Source: Nilaparvata lugens (Eukaryota; Arthropoda; Insecta; Hemiptera; Delphacidae). Taken from it: a DNA stretch of 64,000 nt. Location: NCBI RefSeq assembly GCF_014356525.2, contig NC_052506.1:11265900-11329899 (forward strand), read 5' to 3'. Both the position numbers and the translations under genes were made by a program. Below the pieces are notes generated by a model. It did not search any database and was not told the DNA's origin. It saw nothing but the letters and a program-made list of their open reading frames with translations. Positions 43,136 to 54,593 of this stretch are shown piece after piece. Position 1 is the stretch's first letter. Every line of letters starts with the position of its first letter.

Positions 43136-46100
43136 CTATATTTGTCATCTATGAATTATGCTATTCTTCCAACAAGCCAATATCAATTGAAGCCAGGATA
43201 TTGTTCAAAAAACAACCTTAATGGACCTTGTGGTGCGTTTTTTAACGGCTTCACATATGTAGGGTGAATCTTGTATTGAATCAATGGTGTAGAGGCTATA
43301 AATTTTGTAACTGCGTGCGTGGACGCTGAGTGTACACCAGACTGATTGATTCACTACAAGATTCAATACAATTGTCGGAATCGCGGGAGGCCTAAACGCT
43401 CGCTCACCCTTGATTCTTCTAATGACAGATTGTATAGTGATGAAATTTTTATAAGCAGTGTAGCGATCGCTAAACACTGAAGACGGATATCTTAAAATTA
43501 TTACCTGTGAAGAATGAGCATACAAAATCATACAGGTCGAGCAAAAATCCCGATCTGCGTCTCTAATAAGTTCCGAAGGATTAAGATAGGGTACAAGGAC
43601 CAGATATCGTTCGGAATATATTTCGAGAACAGAGTCTTGTCGGGTTTTAAGCTCTATTGTAGGAAATTATATGATCTCTGGCTGCACCTGCTGTACAGTT
43701 GATCTGTTCGCTCCTAAGTCGAGGTTGGTAACAGATAAAAGCTGATATATGAGCAGGTAAGGACAAAGAATAAATATCTCGATCTGACCCCACTCGCTAC
43801 ATCCACTTAGACCTGTTCCAATATCCAGCTTAATTCAATTATTTCAATGATCGTATTCGATCGGTTCTTGATGAGATAGAACGTATCAGACACAATAATT
43901 GACAGGCTTAAGAAATAATCGAACTCAGAAAACGAATTAACAAAATTGAAATATATTATAATAAAATATATGATCATACAGTGCAGATTCAGAATTTGAT
44001 TTACAGATTGATAATAATTTAGCATTGACAAAAAGAGTTAAAAATGTTCTTGTGCTTGCATGATACCATGCGTGATTCGACAGAATTTTACAATTGATAA
44101 AATTTAACAGTTTTGAAAAAATAGTGAAAAATGAATTATAAAATATTTTTAAAATGTTCGGGGATCGTGGTTCTGGCAGCGGAGGATAGCTAATCAACTA
44201 CAAATTCTTAGAAATTCTATATGAATAAATTCTAGGCTCTTAAATGCTAAAAGCGCTTGTCGGCGTGGCCAATAATTTAACGAAGAAAATTTTATGTTTT
44301 TCTGCACTGAAATATTTTTCGAAGCGTAGATTGGGGCCCCTTTAAACTCATAACTCACGTGAAATCCTTGGCGGTCGTGGTTTTCTTCTTTAGATCAAAA
44401 TCGTTTGATCGGCAGCGGGTCCAGGCTTCGGTTTCAGCACGTGGGGAATTTTAATTTAATATTTCCTTCACCAAATTAATTAAGGGATGATTTAACTTTA
44501 AACTTTTAAATTTATCGATTGATGGAAATAAATTTACAAATAACAAATAGATTGGCCTAAAATATTGGCTCACAAATAACATATAAAATCGAACAAGAAT
44601 TTTTACGAATACGTCTTGGTAACTATAAAGAGATCTGAACGGTGAGGATTTCAAAAGGGAAGTGCTGTCTTTTCTCTAAGCTTCTTGGCTAGACCTTTCT
44701 TCTGAGAATCTCGATGTAATAATTTGCATGAAAAAGTTGTCATTGGTAGAACGATTGTGACGTAGACGTGACATCAGTGGCAGGCAGAGAATATAATTCT
44801 TTTAATTACAATAATAATTCAATTTATGTAATTCTTAAAACTGCTTAATCTTCTAGACATAGTTCCTCTCATACAATGTACATGTGCTAGCGTATATGAT
44901 AAGGCGGGTTTGTTGTCTGATAGTAGATTAACATGTTGCTTTCAACGATCACCTTTTTGGTGCTATTTTTATGCACTATGATTGGTTAGGCTTGCCAAAG
45001 AGATTTAATTACCATGTGGTTCAGTTGAAGTAATAATTAATAAATTAATATTCTTATACAATTTTTATTATGTCTGAGATTGTTATAATTAATTTCTGCA
45101 GTTTTTATCAATAATATACTGTTCATGATATGACCTAGTTAGTTACAATAAGACTTGACATTATAATATAATTTCTTAAATAATAAATAATTTCAACGAT
45201 AATACATACATTTTATTTTTTTATTCGAAATTCTTGGTCCTTTATTGATAGTTTTTTAATTTTTAGAAATGATATTATACCTTGCGTGAAACTGGCGTGA
45301 CATTTGACAATACTTTGAATCAGTCAGCTGTGTTCAGGTTGCTTTAAACATCTGATCGGCAGTAAACAAAGTGTAACCTCAAAATTCAATGAGCAATTCA
45401 TAAATAATTCGTGCTTTATTTGCAGAATAATTATAATTTTTTGAATAATTTTCTAGAAAATATTCAGTACAGAACGGTACTCTTATCTAATATACAGTTA
45501 CTGATAAGTAAGCTTTATCGCTCGGTCGCTAACTATTCCTTTAGCAAATTTCTTCCATTTTAAAAGGTAATCACAATTTTCTCTCTTCTCATGAGATCTA
45601 TTTGAAAGATTCATCACAACCTGTAAAAATTGAACGAAGGCTTAAACACAATAGTGTTATGAATCTACAACATAGCACGCAACATATGGAAGCTTTTAAA
45701 AAGAAAATTTAACATAGAATTAAGAATATTTTAAAAATATTTGTAATAGAGCAGCTACTTTTCAACTCAAGTTATTGTGGAAATGAATCAACTTGACATG
45801 GATAATGTTTTCTTAATGATTGTGTAGAGTATGCAAACTACTAGTTTTTCTCGACAAACAATCAACATGTTTTCCTCTCTTCGCGGAAATGTTGGTTTTC
45901 TAGGCTCAAAAATAACACATCAATCATAATATGTCTTCAAGTTATTATTTTTATATCGTATCGTAAACTGGGCTCTGAATGTAGAATAGAAAGCGCGACT
46001 CAAAAGCATCCCTGAAGACTCGCAACAAAAACAACAAAAAACCTCTCCATTCTTGAGTTTCGATACTACGAGACTGACAAGGAGTTTTCTATTTTCAGAA

Positions 46101-46451
46101 TATCAAAAATGGAAGAGTTGGAAACAAACAAGTGCTCCTATCTTCTTTGGCAAGGCTCCTTTATAAACACATTATCAGAAATGCTTGTCCGTTCTGCTTT
46201 GCTCTTTTTGAATAGCTGCACTCACTTCTCCCATTCTCTGATAACATTGAATAAGATTCATGAGAAAGAAGAGTGTTGCTAGTGGCGTTCAAATACCGAT
46301 TGATTTATAATATATTATCATGGCTACATTCCTATTGGTGTCATTTCCATTCCCTGAATGAAAGTTAAATGATACTTCTGAAGTATGAAGTATATTACTC
46401 TTAAATAAAACTTTTCAAATTTTATAAGGGTCAAATTTGAAATGAACAATT
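43136..46451. other. Long stretch without a recognised gene
   Basis: The largest unannotated block. The stretch 43270-43800 is GC-balanced. From 44160 to 44440 two similar phrases (GATCGTGGTTCTGGCAGCGG, ATCGGCAGCGGGTCC) occur. None gives a coding match or paired terminal repeats I can defend; an eroded LTR element is possible. Confidence 0.3.
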
Positions 46452-47198
46452 GACCGAACTTAGTGAGGTCTATGATTCAACTCGATTTGCTTTTGTCAGT
46501 CTGTATGTAACGCGATTACGGCCAAACGCGTGATAAAATTCGATGAGATTTGCAGAATATTCCTTTTTCAACTGCGCGTCGATGTATAGACAAGGTTTTT
46601 TTGAAATTTTGCATTTTAAGGATAATATGAAAAGAAAAGGTATTCCTCCATACTCTGATATCATCTACTTCGAAGATAGGATCAATCAGACTATAGAATT
46701 ATTATTCATAATCGATCAGCTGACAGTGGATTAGTTTATTGCCACGATGTCTGGCCGTGTCTATTTCTATAAGGTTGGGTTCAATATTTTCTATGATGCG
46801 TACCCATCAGTATCAATACTCTCACATTCGAAAAAAATTTAATAGGTGATTGAAAATAAATAAAATATTATTAAATGAACTGAATAATGCAAAAGATGAT
46901 TTCTTGATTGAAAAAAATTAATTTTTAAATAGTTGAGAAATATTTTTATCAGATGGAAAGATTATCACGAAACTGGATAAATAAATCATCATAAATGGAA
47001 TAGAGATTCAAACGTGAACTGAGTTTATCAACATAAGAGAGTTTTTGATCTTGGAGAAAATAAACAACAGTTCTTGAGAGTAAATTATGATTCAACTGTG
47101 AATAAAATTATTGTGATTCAACTGAATGAACTAGAACAGATGACATCAGATACTTGTGGATGAGAAAACTGCGTGAGGTCTACTGTCCGTCTACTAGT
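46452..47198 (+). mobile_element. Interspersed repeat family C, diverged copy 2
   Basis: It shares GACCGAACTTAGTGAGGTCT, TTCCTTTTTCAACTGCGCGT, CGATCAGCTGACAGTG and the 3' end GCGTGAGGTCTACTGTCCGT plus CTACTAGT with the copies at 27236-27664 and 50536-51168. It is longer in the middle because of an AT-rich insertion. Confidence 0.7.
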
Positions 47199-47401
47199 CT
47201 TAATGATTTTGATAATAATTAGTGTTTTCAAGGTAATTCAGTCAATCGTATGGTCCCGACGCCAACATCAGCCTAGAAATTCTTCTTTTTTTTCAGGAAA
47301 TAAAATAATACTCAGGCCGTATAGCCTCGTCTCCAAAACATGGAATATCAACTCAGGCCTACCCTAAAAATGAAAAATATTCAGTTCTTGTCCAGAGTCA
47401 C

Positions 47402-47680
47402 TCACAATTCTACTCTTAGCTGCTTTAACCAGTCTACAGCTCTGTTTGTGGCTTCATGCAGCTCTCTTAGGTCTCCCTCAAAAGAATGGGCGTCCAGCAG
47501 TTATGTGGCTCATGGTTTGTGTTTGGCCACACTCACACAAATCTGACTTCTGTAGGCCCCATCTCTTTTGCTCCTGAGCGCATCGCCCTTTTGCCACACG
47601 GATCCGATTGAGAGCACTCCACTCCTTCCTCTGAAGATCAAATCCATGCATGATGCATCCTTTCAGTTGGATCTTCAACT
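47402..47680 (-). pseudogene. LINE C-terminal zinc-knuckle-like fragment
   Basis: The first frame reads RKEWSALNRIRVAKGRCAQE, then KRWGLQKSDLCECGQTQTMS and HI. After a shift near 47485 it reads FEGDLRELHEATNRAVDWLK, QLRVEL and a stop at 47402. W..LNR.R...GRC....KWGL..S..C.CG..QTM.HI is a widely shared C-terminal signature of insect LINE polymerases. The catalytic RT is missing. Confidence 0.8.
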
Positions 47681-48671
47681 AGGAAGTTATTTGTGGGTGC
47701 ATCTTTTACCCGCTTCAATCTCCACCACTATTTCATGTTACAACGCTCCATAATTTTTGGGTACATCTTCCATAGAAGATTTCAAGTTAATAGCTGTTTG
47801 TTTCATACATCGTTAACAGACTTTCATGCTGTCTATAGTTATATAGTGCCTATACTTTCTAATCTAGAAATAATAGACATATTCCACAAGGAAATAGAAT
47901 GTTTGGAATGGTATGAGTGACAACAGAAAATATACCCATCCACCGATTGCCATGTTAATTTCGAGGTTACTACTTTTTGAAAAAAGCGGTCAAAAAACCT
48001 GATTGTATTGATGCATTCTGGATTCCATTCATTGTGAATTTTGTTTCGAGGTTTGTACAATAAATTCAAGTTGTGATAACTTATCATTCTGAAGTCAAAC
48101 TACGTACAAGTTGAAGAGATGTGAGACTTCAGAAGCTTCTGTACTTGAGTTTACTTGCGCTTTCCTTGTATTGAAATATTGCGAACATACATTAGCTGTA
48201 AAAGCAGAAGCAAATGATATCAGAACAAGTTAACTCCACGATAATGTATCACTTCCTTCAGCGTACAATTCCATTCGAACAGTATCTTATGTGTTTCCTT
48301 AGTGTTTGAAGGAATTTGCATAAATTTGGTGTATTCGAATGCAGTTGCCTCAACTCTGTACGGCTCTGTAATTTACAACATCGTTCGTCTTCAATGACGA
48401 TTATCATAATTTATTACGCAGGCAAACTTCTCGCTTTGAGAATTGAACAATTTCCTTCTTCCCTGGGATAGAACTTCTATATTGAATCGGTGTTACTCTT
48501 CTATATTGAAAGATTGATCAACTCAACATATTTTTCTCATGGAAAGATATGGTTCTGACCGTTGTGGAGGATATGGATAATTCCTCTTAGAAAACAGACT
48601 GAATCACATACTCTTAAATGTATAATATAGAATCTATATTTATTGTTGTAAAATAAGTAAATTGTAACTTT
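47681..48671. other. AT-rich stretch, nothing recognised
   Basis: I see no supported feature here. Confidence 0.4.
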
Positions 48672-48883
48672 GTTGTAGTTCAGACACTGTGTTACTTGTG
48701 AATATTTGAAAAAACACTTACTTTTCTTGGAGTATTGAGGAATGCATTTCACTCCTGAAGGGGAGCTTCATAATGGCTGATCACTCTTCAGGAGTGAAAT
48801 GCATTGCTCAATACTCCAAGAAAAGTAAGTGTTTTTCAAATATTTACAAGTAACACAGTGTCTGAACTACAACAAAGTTATTA
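48672..48883. repeat. Foldback palindrome
   Basis: The arms (about 48672-48762 and 48787-48883) are nearly perfect inverted copies: TTGTAGTTCAGACACTGTGT, AAACACTTACTTTTCTTGGA and ATGCATTTCACTCCTGAAG with their complements. The central spacer is about 25 bp. The high identity suggests a young element. Confidence 0.85.
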
Positions 48884-49409
48884 TAATATATAGTGTTTCG
48901 TCATGGAAAGCAACATCAAATGAATTGTTATGAACGCCTTCATTTTCATGTCATGCAACCCGCCGAACAAGAGTAACGAAAGAGTAAAGAACCGTGTACC
49001 TCATCACAATTAAAATACAAGTTTATTTGCTTCTAACTAATAACATTGATTTTAGATGTCTTCAATAGAATAAAATTTTAAAAGTACTTATTCAAATTCA
49101 CTTATTTCGATTTACTGATGTAAGGAAAGGGGATATCATCACACAGAACAGATAAGAATATTACCACATACTTTTACAGTTGTGCTTTCTGGCATTCTAA
49201 CTATGAACATTTCTAGACAGAAGAAATCATTCAACCTTATCACTTAACATAGCAAATCATGACATCCTCTACAAGTCTTGTTACTCAAGTCCATGCTTTT
49301 AGTTCCAAGGCCTAGTCTACTGCTTACTGTAGTACTAACCTAAAACGTACCTAGTCTACGTACTAGTACTTATGCTATCAATAGCGGATTTATTTTGAAT
49401 GATACCCAC
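48884..49409. other. Unannotated stretch
   Basis: I see no gene or repeat here that I can support. Confidence 0.4.
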
Positions 49410-49555
49410 ATGAGCTGTTTCGATTGTGCGTGGGAAATGGAATTAATCACCAAACATCCAGGCCTACTGGCGGGACTCAAACCCACGACAAAGGGGGCGT
49501 TAGCAGACTGTAGGGTACAACGCCTTAGTGCACTAATCTAGCCTGGATTGGTCTA
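49410..49555 (-). mobile_element. tRNA-derived SINE head, minus strand
   Basis: Read on the minus strand it has a box A-like TAGATTAGTGCACTAAGGCG and a box B-like GGGTTTGAGTCCC with tRNA-like spacing, beginning CCAGGCTAGATTAGTG. It is a different family from the SINE at 41476. It is unlikely to be a functional tRNA because the acceptor stem does not pair. Confidence 0.5.
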
Positions 49556-49679
49556 GTAAGTTAGCAAACGTATGGATTTGTCCACTGTATAGGTTTCCTA
49601 ACATTTTTCGGAGATAATGAAGTGATAAATAATAGTGATAATAAAGTGATAAACATAACCTATTTTTAAACAATTTCTA

Positions 49680-49745
49680 TCCAAATTTAGGAAAGGGACA
49701 GTTTTTGGCTTCAAGCCTGTTGTTCCTTTCCCAATCATTCATAGT
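49680..49745 (-). mobile_element. LINE 3'-UTR hairpin remnant
   Basis: CCAAATTTAGGAAAGGGACA pairs with TGTTCCTTTCCCAATC. It is a recurrent retroelement 3' stem-loop, in the opposite orientation to 22598-22680. Confidence 0.5.
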
Positions 49746-49811
49746 CGAGAATGATATTGTATCTATCAATCTATAAATAATGATAATCAGTTCATGAATG
49801 ATATCGGGGGA

Positions 49812-50012
49812 CTGAGCCGCTACCTCCGTAAACAAAGCCGTAGTGCATTCGTGTGACGTCAGCACAGGTAGAGCTCCTACACCAATAAAAATTCTTTGAT
49901 TTCAGCTGATCTATATCAGCTAGTGTTTTTATTGGTGTAGGAGTCCTACCTGTGCTGACGTCACCAGAATGCACTATCGTATTACACTGTTTACGGAGGT
50001 AGTAACCGAGCT
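49812..50012. mobile_element. Palindromic MITE
   Basis: The arms (49812-49893, 49924-50012) share GCTACCTCCGTAAACA, GTAGTGCATTC, TGACGTCAGCACAGGTAG and CTCCTACACCAATAAAAA in inverted order. The centre is the perfect word AGCTGATCTATATCAGCT. It is non-coding. Confidence 0.8.
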
Positions 50013-50535
50013 CCGCTCGTGAGTTAATTAGCATAAGAATGGAAAATTTAAAAGGAGAAAGTGATAAAATTATCTTTAAAATTTAGTATTCACTTGAGAA
50101 TTACCAGTATGTACTATCCAATAACAACTGTCATATATATAGGCCTACAGATTGAATCTGAAATTATGGTCCCTGAAGTTTGAAGGTGGAAGGTGAATAG
50201 AAAGAGTGTTGGGTATAGGTACTATATTGTAGGCTCGGTATGATGCAACGTCTGTTACTTAGCAAATTCCTTCCAGGAGTAATTATTTTTATTCAAGCAG
50301 TACCATACAATGAAAACGAATCTGAGTAACGCAATATAATATGTTAAACACCGTTACATTTTTGTTAAAATATTATAGCGGGGTTATGTTTATAAAATAA
50401 TTTATGGTTCCTAGGTGAAGGAATCATAATAAGATGTCATCTTATGTGAAAAATTATTATTGATCATTATTATAAATTGGAATACATAGATAGCATGCTA
50501 AGGCTATGAGTCCCTCAGCTAGGTGCTGTATTATT
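50013..50535. other. AT-rich stretch, nothing recognised
   Basis: I see no supported feature here. Confidence 0.4.
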
Positions 50536-51168
50536 GACCGAGCGAAGTGAGGTCTAAGATTCAAGTCGGTTTGGAATTTATCCTAATGTTTAAATGTGTA
50601 TATGTTGCGCATTTATGGCGAAACACGGTAATAGATTCTCATGAAATTTGACAGGTATGTTCCTTTTTCAATTGCACGTCGACGTATATACAAGGTTTTT
50701 GGAAATTTGCATTTGAAGGATAATATTAAAGAAAAAAGGAGCCTCCTACATACGCCAATATCAGAGTAAAAATCTGACTATAGAATTATTCATCATAAAT
50801 CAGCTGAAAAGTGATTACACAGATGTGTGGAGAAGCCAGTCTATTGCTTTATTTTTTCCATAAGGTCTATAGTTTCAATCACGGTATTTAGATGAAAACG
50901 GTAGTGGTCATGAAATGTGTGCGCAGTGGCCATCCAGCTAGATTGCGTCATCGCCACCAACCGAGGTTTTTAACACCCATTGGCAATTTATGAAACTTAT
51001 TCGATAAAAACAGATGATCGGATATAAAATGACGTCAGCTACACCGGAAATTTATCACAAACATGCGCGTGACACCTACCGTCTTCTTTTATATACCGTG
51101 GTTTCAATCAGGTACTTGTGAATGAGAATACTGCGTGAGGTCTACTGTTCACAGAACTACTAGTCTGC
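50536..51168 (+). mobile_element. Interspersed repeat family C, copy 3, interrupted
   Basis: It runs from GACCGAGCGAAGTGAGGTCT to GAGGTCTACTGTTCACAGAA and CTACTAGT. It is close to the copy at 27236-27664 in the opposite orientation. A 221-bp element interrupts it at 50880-51100. Confidence 0.8.
50880..51100. mobile_element. TIR element with 8-bp target duplication
   Basis: The ends are inverted repeats (CACGGTATTTAGATGAAAAC at the left, complement ending TTATATACCGTG at the right). GTTTCAAT flanks both sides (50872-50879, 51101-51108). The repeat copy at 27236-27664 keeps a single uninterrupted GTTTCAATC at this point, which confirms the insertion. An 8-bp duplication fits hAT or P superfamily MITEs. 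Confidence 0.9.
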
Positions 51169-51288
51169 TCAAAGGCAGGGGTATCATCGGCGCCACCCGA
51201 CTCACTTAAGCTCAAAGTTTGTCATGCAGCTCTGTACAGTGTTGCCAAATTGCTATCAGCTATACGTGCAGTTGATAGCCACCACAAT

Positions 51289-51492
51289 CGAATGGCTACC
51301 TCAAGGTGATCATGGAACAACACAGAAAAATAACACAATCGAATGGCTACCTCAAGGTGATCATGGAACAACACAGAAAAATAACACAATCGAATGGCTA
51401 CCTCAAGGTGATCATGGAACAACACAGAAAAATAACACAATCAAATGGCTATCTCAAGGTGATCATGGAAAAACACAGAAAAATGAACAATC
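51289..51492. repeat. 51-bp minisatellite, four units
   Basis: Units begin CGAATGGCTACCTCAAGGTG at 51289, 51340, 51391 and 51442. The first three are identical or nearly so and the fourth is slightly diverged. The period is a multiple of three, so frames stay open on both strands. This explains the repetitive open frames here. Confidence 0.95.
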
Positions 51493-51502
51493 ATTTTATT
51501 AT

Positions 51503-51919
51503 TCACAGTGGAAAGAAAAATTCATTAGCTATCCTTTCAGCAGCAGCATCACGCATGCGTTGTAGCCGTGCATTCCTCTCTTCAGCTGCCTCATCAGCTA
51601 TTCTTAGAAAAACAGCTTCACGCATATTCTGCAGTCTGATACTCCTATCCTCTTCAGATTCTTTATTCAATCTTATTCGTTTATAACTATTTGCTTCTTC
51701 TGAAGAATTCAAAAAGACTGCAATCTCTGAAATTTTTCTCATACACTCTACTTTTGCCTGTCGCACTAGTGTTACTTCCATATCAAGGTCTATACTGTCT
51801 GCAGAGTCTCGGGAGCTGTTTTTTACATCTCTTGATTTACTCGGTTGATCATCTGAAGCGCTCTTTGATCTGTTTTGAAAGTTAAAATTCTTTCTTTTCT
51901 TGGGACGAACCATGATCAT
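51503..51919 (-). CDS. Basic protein resembling a Helitron helicase N-terminus
   Basis: A 138-codon frame starts ATGATCATG at 51919, giving MVRPKKRKNFNF, a nuclear-signal-like start. Its second half repeats a charged motif: EEDRSIRLQNMREAVFLRI, then EERNARLQRMRDAAAERI. Repeated E(E)xRxxRLQxMR units precede the Rep/helicase part in many insect Helitron proteins. No Rep or helicase motif follows, and the frame ends where the 51-bp minisatellite begins, so this is probably a truncated remnant. A host coiled-coil protein is the alternative. Confidence 0.4.
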   Translation of the reverse strand: MIMVRPKKRKNFNFQNRSKSASDDQPSKSRDVKNSSRDSADSIDLDMEVTLVRQAKVECMRKISEIAVFLNSSEEANSYKRIRLNKESEEDRSIRLQNMREAVFLRIADEAAEERNARLQRMRDAAAERIANEFFFPL

Positions 51920-52038
51920 GTATAAGATGAATCTTCAGAGAAATTCGACTCAATAGCTCCTCTGTAACAATAAATGAAAGAGAATCGGAATTAATTGTAT
52001 AGAATCTATAATTAGATTTCATCCTCCACTTCTCTAAA

Positions 52039-52797
52039 GCTGCGTTTACACCGGAGTTAATAACACGAGTTATTATCAAAAAGCTATTAACTTGACTGAA
52101 TCGTCAAAAATTCTCTTGACAAAAGTTAATAACTCATGTTTCTAACAGAAAATTCCTTTTTATTAACAAGATATTGTTATCAATATAATTGACTTCCATA
52201 TGATTTAATTCAACGAGACTATTCATATGACATAACAGCCGGAATAAAAAGCAAAAAATTGTCTTCAAATTTGAATTGAAACATGTTTGTGATCATGAAA
52301 ATAATGATCTTCATCTGATCTGATGAAAATGAATTATAATGCGTTTACACCAGAGTTTAAAACAAAAGTTTTCAACATAAGTTAATAAAATTTTCTTTTG
52401 GCTGCAGTTTTGTTATCAACAAAAGTTAATAGCTTTGTCACCTGTTTTGTCTGAAGCTGCAGTTATTAAGGAACAGCTGTAGTTGTAGGGTAGGGATGCT
52501 TGGCGAGGGGGTTGCGGGGAAGATAGTAACCTGTTATTAACAAAAGTTACCGACACTCGATGGATAACATAAATCTTCTTAATAACAAGGAATTATCTGT
52601 TGAAAACACGAGGTATCATTTTTTTTTTCAAGAGAATTTTTGTCGTTTCAGTCAAGTTGATAACTTTTTATTAACATCTCATGTTATCAACTCCGGTGTA
52701 AACGCAACTCAACATGATGTTATTAACTTTTGTAATTAACATCGGTTGATAACAAAAATGTTAAAAACTTGTGTTATTAACTTCGGTGTAAACGGGC
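52039..52797. mobile_element. MITE with multiple subterminal inverted repeats
   Basis: The left end GCTGCGTTTACACCGGAGTT plus AATAACACGAG and the right end, with complement GTTATTAACTTCGGTGTAAACG, form the terminal repeats. TTTACACC and AAAGTTAATAAC words recur inside, in both orientations (52090, 52340, 52430, 52690), like transposase-binding arrays. It is about 759 bp and non-coding. The target duplication is unclear. Confidence 0.75.
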
Positions 52798-53379
52798 AAG
52801 AAAATTTTGTGATTTTGAATTCTTCCTTTGAAACTGAAATTATTTTTTGCATCTAACATCACTGTGAGTATTATGAAAAAGGTCACTAAAAAGGTCTAAG
52901 AAGACCTTTACAAATAATTATCACTCAACTATTATTGAGAAACTGGATAATGTTGGAAAAAAATATCCACCTCATGAAAGAGAGTTGTTCATATTGCATT
53001 CATTAATATTACTGAAGAAAGACAGACAACTTTACATTTATTTTAATTCAGCCTAGCTTATATTCATCCTAAAATGGAAGATGGGAATAATATGGAATTC
53101 TGTGTAATTTATCGTACATCGCATATTTCCTGGACCATCTATTAACAATCAACAACTATGAAAACATTAAATTCATCTTTGAAACAATGATTTAACCTAT
53201 TCATTATAATCCACTTTACTAATAGATACGGTATTACTACCAATTGATTGAGGAGAATATGTTTTCGGAATAATGTATGCTGCATGACTAAGCACATAGG
53301 TAGTCAGTATTGATATGTAAATGAAAATATTGATTGTCAGATAAATTGTATTATTCACCAAATTAATAAGTCAAGTGTG
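52798..53379. other. AT-rich stretch, possibly Helitron body
   Basis: It lies directly upstream of a Helitron 3' end. No Helitron 5' end could be placed. Confidence 0.3.
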
Positions 53380-53431
53380 ACATGAGATACATTGACTTTT
53401 TGGCGGTACGAAGTTCGCCGGGTAAGCTAGT
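53380..53431 (+). mobile_element. Helitron 3' terminus
   Basis: GGCGGTACGAAGTTCGCC forms the terminal hairpin, followed by GGGTAAG and CTAGT, with T next. This is the standard Helitron 3' end and is unlike the two copies at 20-24 kb. Confidence 0.6.
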
Positions 53432-54250
53432 TTATAATAATGAATTTTTTTGTGCACTCACCTCTTTGTAAAATTATTGTTATGAATATGAATATGGAAA
53501 ACTAACCTCAGTTAGACAACATGTTTTTGGAATAGCAGCTTCTTTTTGTCTCAGATACAGAGTAACGACCACCAACGGTCACAGTTATTACATAGTATTA
53601 TTCAAAATTATGCTGTGAGTATCGACCAGCTGATTGCGTGCCGACAAGATTCAACTTGCGCATCATAAAGTGGATTATGTTTAGTTCTAGACAATAAACC
53701 ACATGTTAATGTTTTTTTCTAAAGATGGCGGATAAATCGAAAGAGCACAGCCTCATAATAATTTATCTGTCTGTAGACGAGAAGTACAGATGTTCTCTGT
53801 TTTTCATATTCAAATTTACAAAATATTTTGCAAGTGTTGAATTAGAAAATATTGAAAGACAACATGAAATAAAATAAATAAATTAAAATTGTGTTCACTC
53901 ATCTGTAGCATAGCCTACTATTAATAGCCTACTATATTATCTAAAGTAAGCCATGTCTGTAGGGATATCACTATAATATGAATATTGTGGTTATAAGCAG
54001 ACAATCACCTGTCAAGCGCTTATCTTTGTACCGTTATTATCAAAATACGCCTTCCTTACTATTGCAGTATTTTCTTTCATAGAATTAAAATTTATTTATT
54101 CAAATTTTTTTTTATTCCTCGCACTTCACATATGGCATGTGCAATGGCTTACTTTAGATGTGCCAATATTATCGTAAGTCAGTTATTTTTGTAATCGCCA
54201 CATGAGTATGATAATTATCTGATAAGGAAGAAGCTAGAGCTCCATATGGT
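53432..54250. other. AT-rich stretch, nothing recognised
   Basis: I see no supported feature before the LINE tail. Confidence 0.4.
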
Positions 54251-54253
54251 ATG

Positions 54254-54279
54254 GAATAGAATAGAATAGAATAGAATAA
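54254..54279 (-). repeat. TTCTA tail of the LINE
   Basis: About five GAATA units on the plus strand (TTCTA on the coding strand) mark the 3' terminus, likely the site where target-primed reverse transcription began. Confidence 0.8.
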
Positions 54280-54593
54280 GTTTTAATGTAACCGCTTCTG
54301 AGGTCTTCAGAAGCCTTACCTCCGTCAAAATGTACAGCAAATGTCACACATACAATACAATAATTGGAAATATACTATTCTAAAAGAACTACAATATCAT
54401 GATATATTAATATCATGTCCAAACAAAGAAAGCTATTAAGATATATATACAGTATATATATTCAAATATAAGATATTCTGGTCTTGAATATAATGCAGTC
54501 ACACAAATAAAAACGAACAAACAGATATGAAAAGTAGCAGTAGCTGATACAGTATTTACTTAATGTAGGTACCTCAACATAATATTAATAATT

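Noticed and set aside
43136..45300. LTR retrotransposon
   Set aside because: Suggestive GC-balanced blocks, but no paired LTRs, primer-binding site or gag/pol motif could be found.
51224..51686. Overlapping repetitive open frames on both strands
   Set aside because: Produced by the 51-bp tandem repeat; the frames contain the same units in different phases.
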